A stretch of DNA of 64,000 nucleotides from Roseovarius sp. MMSF_3350 (GTDB lineage Bacteria; Pseudomonadota; Alphaproteobacteria; Rhodobacterales; Rhodobacteraceae). The notes beneath the pieces are model-generated. The model was given only the letters and a program-made list of their open reading frames with translations, made no database searches and was not told where the DNA came from. Below, one piece after another: positions 27,987-36,022 of this stretch. Made by a program: the position numbers and the translations under genes. Within the stretch, counting starts at the first letter, position 1. Each line of letters begins with the position of its first letter. The stretch spans positions 62,001 through 126,000 of the forward strand of contig NZ_JASHIZ010000010.1 of the NCBI RefSeq assembly GCF_030733425.1, in the 5' to 3' direction.

Positions 27987-29027
27987 TCAGGAGCCGCTGC
28001 CCATGGTTTCTTCGGATTCGACCTTTGCTTGGGTCTCGGCCAGTTCCGGGTCCGCGACCAGGCCGTAGTTCGACAGCGGGCCGCCGGGGCCTGCGATCTC
28101 GTCGGCGACGAAGAACTGGGCGTATTCTTTCAGGCCGGGGATCACGCCGATATGCGCTTTCTTGACGTAGAAGAACAGCGGACGCGAAACCGGGTATTCG
28201 CCCGAGGCGATGGTCTCGGTCGAGGGTGCGACGCCGCTCATGGTGGCGACCTTCAGCTTGTCGGTGTTGTTCTCGTAGAACGCCAGGCCGAACACGCCGA
28301 TGCCGTTGGTGTTGGCGTCAATACGCGCCAGGGTCTCGGTGTAGTCGCCGTCGATGTCGACCGACTTGCCGTCCTGACGGACGTCGAGGCACGAATCCTC
28401 GGCCTCGTCCTCGCTCATGCCGCTGTCCAGCATGGCCTGCATCGCGCCGGTTTCCTCGCAGCCGACCAGCAGAACCTTCTCTTCGAAGACTTCGCGGGTG
28501 CCGTGCTTGGTGCCGGGAATGAACATCGCGATTTCGGCGTCGGGCAGCTCGCTGTTGAACTCGGACCACGTCTCGTGGGTGTTCTCGACCAGTTCGCCGT
28601 CTTTCAGGACGGTGGCGCCGATGGCGTTGAAGATGTCGGTGGGCTCGAACGCGGTGAACTCGGGGCCCGACTGCTGGCTGGCGAAGACGATGCCGTCATA
28701 GCCGATGCGCACTTCGATGATGTCGGTCACGCCGTTGTCGGCGCAGGCCTGGATCTCTTTTTCGCGGATGGCGCGCGATGCGTTCGCCACGTCGATGGTG
28801 TTTTCGCCAACGCCTTCGCAGAAACGCTTGAGGCCGGCCGACGAGCCACCCGATTCCACGACCGGGGTCGGGAAGTCGGTGTTTTCGCCGAACAGTTCGG
28901 CCACGATCGAGGCGTAGGGCAGAACCGTCGAGGAACCGGCAACCTGGACGTTGTCACGTGCAGCGGCAGCGGTGGCCGAAACGGCCGCGATCGCCAGGGT
29001 AGAGGCGGTCATTTTCATGAAGGACAT
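27987..29027 (-). CDS. pstS: Phosphate ABC transporter substrate-binding protein PstS
   Basis: A 346-residue periplasmic phosphate-binding protein. The signal peptide runs MSFMKMTASTLAIAAVSATAAA and is cut before ARDNVQ. Phosphate-binding segments VAGSSTVLPYA, ESGGSSAGLKRFC and ANASRAI are present. The ATG at 29027 is preferred over one at 29060 because it has an AGGAGC site and starts the signal peptide directly. It is the first gene of pstSCAB-phoU-phoB and lies behind a Pho box. Confidence 0.96.
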   Translation of the reverse strand: MSFMKMTASTLAIAAVSATAAAARDNVQVAGSSTVLPYASIVAELFGENTDFPTPVVESGGSSAGLKRFCEGVGENTIDVANASRAIREKEIQACADNGVTDIIEVRIGYDGIVFASQQSGPEFTAFEPTDIFNAIGATVLKDGELVENTHETWSEFNSELPDAEIAMFIPGTKHGTREVFEEKVLLVGCEETGAMQAMLDSGMSEDEAEDSCLDVRQDGKSVDIDGDYTETLARIDANTNGIGVFGLAFYENNTDKLKVATMSGVAPSTETIASGEYPVSRPLFFYVKKAHIGVIPGLKEYAQFFVADEIAGPGGPLSNYGLVADPELAETQAKVESEETMGSGS

Positions 29028-29106
29028 ATAAAGCTCCTGATATCCATGTATCCCGATCACCTTGCAGCAGGTGACCTCGGTGTCCTGCTACGTACTCAGC
29101 ACGACG

Positions 29107-29140
29107 CTTCTGTTACAGTTTTGTAACGGTTTTATGACAG
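29107..29140 (-). promoter_or_regulatory. Pho box upstream of pstS
   Basis: On the minus strand the sequence reads CTGTCATAAAACCGTTACA (29140-29122) and continues AAACTGTAACAG. This gives three 7-bp half-sites (CTGTCAT, CCGTTAC, CTGTAAC) each spaced by four A-rich bases, the 11-bp periodicity of PhoB sites. It lies about 80-115 bp before the pstS start. Confidence 0.85.
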
Positions 29141-29155
29141 GCCGCTTTTTATAAA

Positions 29156-29184
29156 GGTTAACCACGAATTAATTGTGGTTGACC
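29156..29184 (-). terminator. phoR terminator
   Basis: GGTTAACCAC (29156-29165) pairs with GTGGTTGACC (29175-29184), one wobble, around a 9-nt loop. On the minus strand TTTATAAAAAG follows. It separates phoR from the Pho-box-driven pst operon. Confidence 0.6.
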
Positions 29185-29209
29185 TCGGGGCACACGGACA
29201 GGGGACGCG

Positions 29210-30268
29210 TCAGGTCTGCCGCGCGGTAGGGCGCGAGGGCAGAATAACGTCGAATCGGGTGCCCTGCCCCAGCTGCGATTCGACCTTCAGTCGCCCGCGA
29301 TGGCGGTTGACGATGTGCTTGACGATGGCCAGCCCCAGCCCGGTGCCGCCCATCTCGCGAGAGCGGTGGCTGTCGATGCGGTAGAAGCGTTCCGTCAGTC
29401 GCGGGATGTGCACTTCCTCGATGCCCGGCCCCTGGTCGGCCACGGACACCACCGCCGAGGGGCCCCGCAAGGCGGGATGATCGGAATGCGCGGCAAGGTC
29501 CAGGGTAACGGTCTTGCCCGGTCCGCCATACTTGATGGCGTTCTCGATGAGATTGGTGAAGACCTGCTGAAGCTGGTCCGCATCGCCCGGCACGGTGATA
29601 TCGGCCAGCTCGGGCTGGAACGCCACCGTCACGTCGGCTTCCTCGGCGATGGGACGGGTGGCATGGATCACGGCGTGGATCAGCCGGACAAGATCGACCC
29701 GGTCCGTGGGGCGCACGCGTTCCTGGGCCTCGACCCGGCTGAGCGACAGCAGGTCCTTCACCAGACGTTCCATCCGGCTGGCCTCGACCTGCATGGTCCC
29801 AAGGAAACGCTCGGTCGCGGCAGGGTCATTGCGGGCCGGGCCACGCAGGGTTTCGATGAAGCCCAGAAGCGCGGTCAGCGGCGTGCGCAACTCGTGGCTG
29901 ACATTGGCGACGAAATCGCGGCGCATCTGGCCCACCTGCTCGAGATGGGTGACATCCTCGAAACACAAAAGCACGCCGGAGCCTGCGTCGGTTTCGACCG
30001 GGCTGCAGGTGACGGCGAACGTGGTGTCCTGCGCCCCGGCGCTGGAGAGATAGCGCGTCTGGCGCATCTCGCGGTCGCGCAAAGACGCCTCGACCGCGTC
30101 GAGCACGGTGGGCTGACGGATGGCGGTGATGAAATGGCGCCCGGTCAGCCCCGGCCCGAGCAAGGCCGTGGCGCGGTCGTTCACGCCAAGGATACGCTCG
30201 CCCCGCCCGATCAGGACAGCGGCCAAGGGGATCGCCTGCAGGAGCGTGGCGATATTGCCCTGGTTCAT
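29210..30268 (-). CDS. phoR: Phosphate regulon sensor histidine kinase PhoR, without a visible membrane anchor
   Basis: A 352-residue kinase partner of PhoB. A PAS-like domain (residues ~10-110), the H-box FVANVSHELRTPLTALLGFIETL, and the ATPase boxes NLIENAIKYGG, DQGPGIEEVHI and GGTGLGLAIVKHI are all present. Unlike E. coli PhoR, the N-terminus MNQGNIATLLQAIPLAAVLIG has no long hydrophobic helix, so the protein looks cytosolic or only peripherally bound. Its ATG overlaps the gamma-carbonic-anhydrase stop by 4 bp, so it is expressed with yicC-gmk rather than from the Pho box. Confidence 0.93.
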   Translation of the reverse strand: MNQGNIATLLQAIPLAAVLIGRGERILGVNDRATALLGPGLTGRHFITAIRQPTVLDAVEASLRDREMRQTRYLSSAGAQDTTFAVTCSPVETDAGSGVLLCFEDVTHLEQVGQMRRDFVANVSHELRTPLTALLGFIETLRGPARNDPAATERFLGTMQVEASRMERLVKDLLSLSRVEAQERVRPTDRVDLVRLIHAVIHATRPIAEEADVTVAFQPELADITVPGDADQLQQVFTNLIENAIKYGGPGKTVTLDLAAHSDHPALRGPSAVVSVADQGPGIEEVHIPRLTERFYRIDSHRSREMGGTGLGLAIVKHIVNRHRGRLKVESQLGQGTRFDVILPSRPTARQT

Positions 30269-30795
30269 TCGAGGTCGAGGGCGCGCAGTCCCGCCCGGTA
30301 GCGGGCGGCGTTCTTCTGGTAGTGCAGCGCGGTGGCCTTGAAGGCCGCGATGGCCTTGTCGTCCAGCTCGCGCACGACCTTGCCCGGCGCGCCCATCACC
30401 AGGCTGTTGTCGGGGATCTCCTTGCCCTCGGTAATCAGCGCGCAGGCCCCGATCAGGCAGTTCTTGCCGATCCTGGCGCCATTCAGCACCGTGGCGCCCA
30501 TGCCGATCAGCGTGTTTTCCCCCAGCGTGCAGCCGTGCAGCATCGCCTTGTGCCCGATGGTGCAGCCGCGCCCGATACTCAGCGGAAAGCCGGGATCGGT
30601 GTGCATGACCACGTTTTCCTGCACGTTGCTGCCCTGCCCCACGACGATGGGCTCGTTGTCGCCGCGCAGGGTGCAGCCGAACCAGACCGAGGCGTTCTCT
30701 TCCAGCACCACCTTGCCGATGATGTTGGCGTCGGGCGCGACCCAGGCGCCGTCCTCCAACTGCGGGATCACGTCGTCAAGCGCGTAAATGGGCAT
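30265..30795 (-). CDS. Gamma-carbonic anhydrase family protein
   Basis: A 176-residue left-handed beta-helix protein with hexapeptide repeats (for example IIGKVVLEENASVWFGCTLRGD, then SIGRGCTIGHKAMLHGCTLGENTLIGMGATVLNGARIG). The three zinc-ligand histidines of the YrdA/CaiE group are seen in VMHTDPG, IGHKAM and LHGC. Such proteins bind a metal and some hydrate CO2; activity here is not proven. It lies between gmk (no gap) and phoR (4-bp overlap). Confidence 0.93.
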   Translation of the reverse strand: MPIYALDDVIPQLEDGAWVAPDANIIGKVVLEENASVWFGCTLRGDNEPIVVGQGSNVQENVVMHTDPGFPLSIGRGCTIGHKAMLHGCTLGENTLIGMGATVLNGARIGKNCLIGACALITEGKEIPDNSLVMGAPGKVVRELDDKAIAAFKATALHYQKNAARYRAGLRALDLE

Positions 30796-31434
30796 TCATC
30801 TCTCCTCGAATTCGGCCTGAAGGCGTTGCACGTGGGCATTCAGGTCGGGCTGTTGCAGGCGGCGCAGGCGGGCGGCGGACACGATGGTCTTGAGCGCGGC
30901 ATCGGTGGTGTCGAGATCGTCATTGACCAGCACGTAATCGTATTCGCCCCAATGGCTGATCTCGTCCCAGCTTTTCTGCATCCGCTTGGCGATCGTGTCG
31001 GGGCTGTCCTGGCCGCGGGTTTCCAGCCGGCGGTGCAACTCGGTGATGCTGGGCGGCAGGATGAAGATCGAGAGGGTATGGGGCCCGAGCGCCGAGTTCT
31101 GGATCTGCTGCGCGCCCTGCCAGTCGATGTCGAACAGAACGTCGCGGCCCTCGTCGATGGCGGCCTGCACCGGTGCTTTGGGCGAGCCGTAGAAATTGCC
31201 GAAGACATGGGCGTGTTCCAGCATCTCGCCGGCCGCCACCTGCCGGCGGAAGGTGGCGTCGTCGAGGAAATGATAATCCTGCCCGTCCAGCTCGCCCGCG
31301 CGCGGGGGCCGCGTGGTGGCCGATACCGAGAACGAGATCGTCTCGTCCCAGTCGCGCAGGCGGCGTGACAGCGTGGATTTGCCCGCGCCCGAGGGCGAGG
31401 ACAGGATGATCAGAAGGCCGCGGCGGTGTTTCAT
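30796..31434 (-). CDS. gmk: Guanylate kinase
   Basis: A 212-residue kinase converting GMP to GDP. P-loop [15 protein letters not shown] near the N-terminus, GMP-binding [17 protein letters not shown], and [10 protein letters not shown] follow the family pattern. The ATG at 31434 is chosen; 19 further codons upstream are open but encode a repeat-derived stretch. It is between yicC and the gamma-carbonic anhydrase gene on the minus strand. Confidence 0.96.
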   Translation of the reverse strand: MKHRRGLLIILSSPSGAGKSTLSRRLRDWDETISFSVSATTRPPRAGELDGQDYHFLDDATFRRQVAAGEMLEHAHVFGNFYGSPKAPVQAAIDEGRDVLFDIDWQGAQQIQNSALGPHTLSIFILPPSITELHRRLETRGQDSPDTIAKRMQKSWDEISHWGEYDYVLVNDDLDTTDAALKTIVSAARLRRLQQPDLNAHVQRLQAEFEER

Positions 31435-31462
31435 GCGGCCTCCGATCCGGGCAGTTCGCCCG

Positions 31463-31484
31463 GCTTTTTCTTGCCGAAAATACT
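31463..31484 (-). repeat. Degenerate dispersed element, copy D
   Basis: On the minus strand GAGTATTTTCGGCAAGAAAAAG resembles the ATATTTATGGCCAGAAGAAG tail of the copies at 9381, 16010 and 39558. It ends shortly before the gmk start, as copy A does before the lipase. Confidence 0.4.
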
Positions 31485-31635
31485 CATGCAAGCGCCGAAG
31501 GCGCGCTGCGGCGACGCCGAAGGCGGCGCAAAACCTTTGGGGGAGAGTGTGCGAGGGGCCATGAGGTCCCTCCGGATCAGGCCCGGGGCAGGCAGGGTCA
31601 AGCCCGGGACGGGGTGGTGCGAAATTGCCGGGAGA

Positions 31636-31682
31636 TCCCGGATCAAGTCCGGGATGACCTGCAAAACGCTGTTTTGCAGGTC
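31636..31682. repeat. Palindromic repeat pair behind yicC
   Basis: TCCCGGATCAAGTCCGGGA (31636-31654) resembles a dispersed palindrome common in alphaproteobacterial intergenic DNA. Immediately after it GACCTGCAAAAC (31656-31667) pairs perfectly with GTTTTGCAGGTC (31671-31682). The second hairpin runs 2 bp into the 3' end of yicC and could terminate or stabilise its message. The remainder of 31435-31680 has no gene. Confidence 0.65.
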
Positions 31683-32589
31683 ACTCCACATTCTGCACCT
31701 GTTCGCGCATCTGTTCGATCACGCTTTTCAGTTCCAGCCCCACGCTCGTCAACTCGCTGTTCTGTGCCTTGGAACACAGCGTGTTGGCCTCGCGGTTGAA
31801 CTCCTGCGCGAGAAAGTCGAGCTTGCGGCCCGCGGGGCTGCCGCCGGCGATCAGGTCGCGGGCGGCGGCGACGTGGCTGCGCAGGCGGTCGATTTCCTCG
31901 GTGACGTCGGTCTTCACGGCCAGTACCGCCAGTTCCTGGGCGATGCGGGCCTCGTCGACGCCGTCGGCATTGTCCATCACGCGCTGAAGCGCGGCGCGGA
32001 AATTCGCCTCGGTCTCGGGGCGGCGGGCCTCGGCGGCGGCGGCGGCGGCGTCTGTCAGCTCGGCAATGCGGGTCAACTGGCCGGTCAGCACCTCGGCCAG
32101 CGCCGCGCCTTCGCGGCGGCGCATGGTCAGGAAGCTGCTGAGAACGGTTTCGAAATCGGCCAGTAGCGCCTTGCCGAGTGCGGCGGTATCCTCGTCCTGG
32201 GTGCCGGGCTCGAAGACGCCGCGGAGGGCCAGCACGTCGGCGGCGTTGGCCGGCGCGAGCGACAGGCCCATTTCCATGGCTCGCGCCTCGATCCGGGTCA
32301 TGGCGGTCAGCACCACGCCGAGCTGTGCCTCGTCGAGCCGGGCGCTGGAGCCGCCGTCCTGGGCCTGAAGCTTCAGCGACAGGGTGACGTTGCCGCGCCC
32401 GAGCGTCGCAGTCAGCCGCGCGCGCAGGCCGGCCTCGAGCCCCTCGATCCAATCGGGCACGCGCAAGCGCAGGTCGAGCCCGCGCCCGTTGACCGCGCGC
32501 AGGTCCCATGTCCAGCCGAAGCGCCCCTGCGCGCCCTGCCCCGCAGCAAAGCCGGTCATGGAATTGAGCTGAGGGGGCGCATGTGTCAC
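31681..32589 (-). CDS. YicC/YloC family endoribonuclease
   Basis: A 302-residue protein of the YicC family, members of which cut RNA and influence sRNA turnover in E. coli. Seen: NSMTGFAAGQG, the N-terminal hallmark, VNGRGLDLRLRVP, and the C-terminal GRKLDFLAQEFNREANTLCSKAQNSELTSVGLELKSVIEQMREQVQNVE. The ATG at 32589 gives MTHAPPQLNSMTGF; a start at the internal ATG at 32559 is possible. It is the first gene of yicC-gmk-gammaCA-phoR. Confidence 0.92.
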   Translation of the reverse strand: MTHAPPQLNSMTGFAAGQGAQGRFGWTWDLRAVNGRGLDLRLRVPDWIEGLEAGLRARLTATLGRGNVTLSLKLQAQDGGSSARLDEAQLGVVLTAMTRIEARAMEMGLSLAPANAADVLALRGVFEPGTQDEDTAALGKALLADFETVLSSFLTMRRREGAALAEVLTGQLTRIAELTDAAAAAAEARRPETEANFRAALQRVMDNADGVDEARIAQELAVLAVKTDVTEEIDRLRSHVAAARDLIAGGSPAGRKLDFLAQEFNREANTLCSKAQNSELTSVGLELKSVIEQMREQVQNVE

Positions 32590-32900
32590 GGGTGTTGGTC
32601 CTTTGCGGCGGGGCCATGAAATGCCCGTTCCTGCGAAGGTTTCCTAGTGCGTCGGCGCCCCCTTCGCAAGCGGTACGCGCAGCGAGGAATTAACCAATCG
32701 GTAAGAAAAATAAACAAATCAGGCAGAAATATGGCACAATTGCTCCAGGTCGGGCCGCTTCTGATTCAAGTTGATCGGACCGCGGGTTGGTACCGGGGGA
32801 CCAGGCGTGGGGCTCGACCGAACGATCCGGGCGGGCAGCGCCCGTGTCCGGATCCGAATTACGGTGGTGAAACCGGCCGCGCGCCGGATGGGGAAGATCG
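32590..32900. other. Non-coding stretch between yicC and the PAS gene
   Basis: About 310 bp between two divergent genes. It has an A+T-rich core around 32690-32740, suitable for promoters in both directions. An imperfect GC hairpin (GATCCGG at about 32823 with CCGGATC at about 32850) lies close before the PAS gene. No open frame looks like a gene. Confidence 0.5.
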
Positions 32901-33602
32901 ATGAAGGATGATTCTGGAAGCTCGTTTCCGGACAAGAGCACCGACCTTTGGCGCTCCGGCAGCGGGCCACGGCGGGCGGACCGCGAGGCCGACCTGCGGA
33001 AATTCGTAAGCTACTGGTCGGGGATGCGCCGGGGCGGCGACGTGCCGCTGCGCACCGAGATCGACCCGCGCGGCATCGAGAGCCTGCTGAGTAACGCGTT
33101 CATTGCGGAAAAGGTCGCGCCCGGCATCGCGCGGCTGCGCATCGCCGGCACGCATCTGTCGGACGTGATGGGCATGGAAGTGCGCGGCATGCCCCTGTCG
33201 TCGCTGATCGCACCCGAAGACCGGGGACAACTGGCCGACGCGATGGTGGACCTGTTCGAGCGGCCCGCGACGCTGCGCCTGGACCTGAGCGCGCCCGGCG
33301 GCCTCCGCCGCGCGGCGATGGCCGCGACGCTGATCGTCCTGCCGCTGCGCAGCGACCTGGGGGATATCTCGCGCGCGCTGGGCTGTTTGGTGTCCTCGGG
33401 GCCGATCGGCAACACGCCGCGCCGGTTCCGCATCGTTGCGTGCAAGGTGACGCCGGTGGACCTGACCGAACCCGAAGCCACCGGGTTAGCGGAAGACCAG
33501 GCGCCGTTGTCGCCCCCTGCCCCGGCGCCGCGGCGCGAGCGGCCCGCGCCGCTGTCACATCCCAGCGAGCGGCCCTACCTGCGGCTGGTTCACAGTGACT
33601 GA
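32901..33602 (+). CDS. PAS-domain protein (PAS_5 family)
   Basis: A 233-residue soluble protein with a single PAS-like domain at residues ~30-170 (DLRKFVSYWSGMRRGGDVPLRTEIDPRGIESLLSNAFIAEKVAPGIARLRIAGTHLSDVMGMEVRG). A proline-rich tail (SPPAPAPRRERPAPLS) follows. There is no output domain. This single-PAS family is common in alphaproteobacteria and its ligand is unknown. Its last 13 bp overlap the 3' end of the convergent PPOX-family gene. Confidence 0.82.
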   Translation: MKDDSGSSFPDKSTDLWRSGSGPRRADREADLRKFVSYWSGMRRGGDVPLRTEIDPRGIESLLSNAFIAEKVAPGIARLRIAGTHLSDVMGMEVRGMPLSSLIAPEDRGQLADAMVDLFERPATLRLDLSAPGGLRRAAMAATLIVLPLRSDLGDISRALGCLVSSGPIGNTPRRFRIVACKVTPVDLTEPEATGLAEDQAPLSPPAPAPRRERPAPLSHPSERPYLRLVHSD

Positions 33603-34216
33603 GCTGCCTCCAGCCGGGCCTTGAGTGCGGCGTTCTCTGCGCGCAGGCTGGCCAGCTCCTGTTGAAAGGGTTCGAGGATCGGGCCCAGTTCCTCGACCGT
33701 CAGGCGGACCGGAATATGCTGCGGGCAGTTCCAGTCGAACCCTTCGACGGTGATGACGACGGCCCGCTCGGGGCGCGCCTTGTAGCCGTCATCCGTCAAC
33801 CGCGAGATCAGATCGGGGTCGTCGCTGAGTTGCACGCGCCCCAGGATTTTGAGCCGCGCCTGGTTGGGATAATCCATCAGGATAAGAGAGATACGGTCGT
33901 TCTCCGCCAGGTTGCCGGTGGAGATATACTGCCGGTTGCCGCGATAATCCGCATAGCCCAGCGTCTTGTCGTCCAGCACCTTGAGAAAACCGCGCGGGCC
34001 GCCGCGGAACTGGACATAGGGCCAGCCCGTGGCGCTGACCGTGGCCTGGTAGAACCCGTCGCGCAGGGCGATGAACTGTGCCTCGTTCGGGCCGAGACGG
34101 TCGTCGGCGGGGGCGTCGGGACCAAGGCTGCGGGCATACATCGCGGCAGAGCCCTGCTTTTCCTGCATGGCGCGGACGGCGTCGGTGAATGCCAGTTGGT
34201 GGAAGGTTTTCGCCAT
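33590..34216 (-). CDS. Pyridoxamine 5'-phosphate oxidase-family flavoprotein
   Basis: A 208-residue split-barrel protein predicted to bind FMN. FYQATVSATGWPYVQFRGGPRGFLKVLDDKTLGYADYRGNRQYISTGNL and RISLILMDYPNQARLKILGR are the diagnostic stretches, and the C-terminus is a short coiled coil (LASLRAENAALKARLEAA). The ATG at 34216 has AAGGA nine bases upstream; a second ATG at 34225 is too close to that site. Substrate is unknown. It is convergent with the PAS gene and downstream of hflX. Confidence 0.85.
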   Translation of the reverse strand: MAKTFHQLAFTDAVRAMQEKQGSAAMYARSLGPDAPADDRLGPNEAQFIALRDGFYQATVSATGWPYVQFRGGPRGFLKVLDDKTLGYADYRGNRQYISTGNLAENDRISLILMDYPNQARLKILGRVQLSDDPDLISRLTDDGYKARPERAVVITVEGFDWNCPQHIPVRLTVEELGPILEPFQQELASLRAENAALKARLEAAQSL

Positions 34217-34329
34217 GGTCTGCATCCTTTGTCGGGCCTGATACGCGTCCTAGATCGGGCGCGCGCCCAGGTTTCGCAAATCACGACAGTGCGAGGGACG
34301 CGCGGCGGCGCACAGCATCGGTGCGGGGA

Positions 34330-35607
34330 TCACAGACCGTCGAACTGCGACTTCTGCGTCTCGTTCCAGCGCACGGTCAGGGTATAGCCGTCCTCGTCCT
34401 GCACCTCGTCCTCGACCAGCCCCTTCTCGAAGAGCCAGGCGCGTTTGCGCCCCGCGTCGAAGCCCAGCGTGACCGTCTCGACACGTGTGGTGCCCGCCAG
34501 CCGGGTGATGATCGTGTCGCTGAGCGCATCCATGCCTTCTCCGGTGATGGCCGACAGAAGCTGCACGTTTTCAAGCCGCGCGGCGCGGTTCTCGACCAGG
34601 GTGCGGTCCTCCGGCGTCAGGCGGTCGATCTTGTTCCAGACCTCGATCTGTGGCGTGGTCTCGAGCACGCCGAGGCTGATGAGGATCTCGCGCACGTCGC
34701 CGGCCTGGTCCTCGGTCTCGGGGTGCGAGATGTCGCGGACATGGACGATCAGGTCGGCGGCCAGCACCTCCTCGAGTGTGGCGCGGAAGGCGGCGACCAG
34801 TTCCGTGGGCAGATCGGAGATGAAGCCCACGGTATCGGACAGGATCACCTCGGGGCCGCCGCCCGGCAGGGCGATTTTGCGCATCGTGGGGTCGAGCGTG
34901 GCAAAGAGCATGTCCTTGGCCATGACCTCGGCCCCCGTGAGGTGGTTGAAGAGCGTGGACTTGCCGGCGTTGGTGTAGCCCACCAGCGCCACGATCGGAA
35001 ACGGCACCTTGGCGCGCGCCGCACGGTGCAGGGTGCGGGTTTTCACGACCTTTTCCAGCTGGCGGCGCAGGCGGACGAGTTGTTCGTCGATGGCCCGCCT
35101 GTCCGCCTCGATCTGGGTCTCGCCCGGCCCGCCGACAAAGCCCAATCCCCCGCGCTGGCGTTCCAGGTGGGTCCAGGCTCGGACAAGACGGGTGCGCTGA
35201 TAGCTGAGGGCGGCCATTTCGACCTGTAACACGCCTTCGCGGGTGGCGGCGCGGTCCGAGAAGATCTCGAGGATCAGTCCGGTGCGGTCGAGCAGTTTGA
35301 CGCCCAGCTTCTTTTCCAGGTTGCGCTGCTGCACAGGCGAAACGGGCCCGTCGATCAGAACCAGCTCGACCTCGTTTTCCTCTACCAGCGCCTGCAGCTC
35401 GGCCAGCTTGCCCTTGCCGAAGAGCATGCCGGGATGCGGGTCGCGCAGGCGCACAACCGAGCCGCCCAGAACCTCGAGCCCCGGCAGGGCATGGCCCAGA
35501 GACACGGCTTCTTCGAGCGCGAGCGCCGGGTCACGGTCTCGGTCTGAACTGGGAATGTCCGGGTGCAGGACCCAGGCGCGGGTGTCCGAGCGTTCGGTGA
35601 GCGTCAA
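34330..35607 (-). CDS. hflX: GTPase HflX
   Basis: A 425-residue ribosome-associated GTPase that splits stalled ribosomes. The HflX N-terminal domain (residues ~20-190, with [25 protein letters not shown]) precedes a helical linker and the G domain: G1 [13 protein letters not shown]3 DTVGFI, G4 NKID. Its ATG overlaps the hfq stop by 4 bp, giving the classic hfq-hflX operon. Confidence 0.96.
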   Translation of the reverse strand: MTLTERSDTRAWVLHPDIPSSDRDRDPALALEEAVSLGHALPGLEVLGGSVVRLRDPHPGMLFGKGKLAELQALVEENEVELVLIDGPVSPVQQRNLEKKLGVKLLDRTGLILEIFSDRAATREGVLQVEMAALSYQRTRLVRAWTHLERQRGGLGFVGGPGETQIEADRRAIDEQLVRLRRQLEKVVKTRTLHRAARAKVPFPIVALVGYTNAGKSTLFNHLTGAEVMAKDMLFATLDPTMRKIALPGGGPEVILSDTVGFISDLPTELVAAFRATLEEVLAADLIVHVRDISHPETEDQAGDVREILISLGVLETTPQIEVWNKIDRLTPEDRTLVENRAARLENVQLLSAITGEGMDALSDTIITRLAGTTRVETVTLGFDAGRKRAWLFEKGLVEDEVQDEDGYTLTVRWNETQKSQFDGL

Positions 35608-35843
35608 GACGCGTCGTCGCCCTCATAAAGGCTGACCGGCTGGGACGGCATGATGGTGGACACGGCATGCTTGTAGACAAGCTGTGACTGCCCGTCGCGG
35701 CGCAGCAGGATGCAGAAATTGTCGAACCAGGTGATGACACCTTGCAGCTTGACGCCATTGATCAGGAAAACGGTGACCGGGATCTTGGTCTTGCGAACCT
35801 GATTCAGAAATGCGTCTTGCAGGTTTTGTCGGTCTGTTGCCAT
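35604..35843 (-). CDS. hfq: RNA chaperone Hfq
   Basis: A 79-residue Sm-like protein that forms a hexamer and pairs sRNAs with mRNAs. Sm1 ([41 protein letters not shown]) and Sm2 ([11 protein letters not shown], the alphaproteobacterial form of the YKHAI motif) are complete. The C-terminal tail is very short, as usual in alphaproteobacteria. It is upstream of hflX and about 180 bp downstream of trkH. Confidence 0.97.
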   Translation of the reverse strand: MATDRQNLQDAFLNQVRKTKIPVTVFLINGVKLQGVITWFDNFCILLRRDGQSQLVYKHAVSTIMPSQPVSLYEGDDAS

Positions 35844-36022
35844 TGTTTTTATAGCCTTTGTTCTTGCGAGGGGCCTTCACTCGCCCCTTTCTCCCTCAGC
35901 GGCGAGTATGGAGTGCGCGTTTCCGAGTTTCCAGCCCAAAAATCAATTCGTTGCGGTGTCTTGCCCGGGCGATGTTTCAGGCCTGTGACACCACGGCCCC
36001 GCGGCGCCGATATTGCCGGGCG

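Noticed and set aside
31431-31691. An 86-codon frame between yicC and gmk
   Set aside because: It is made of the palindromic repeats and the degenerate dispersed element and has no credible protein features.
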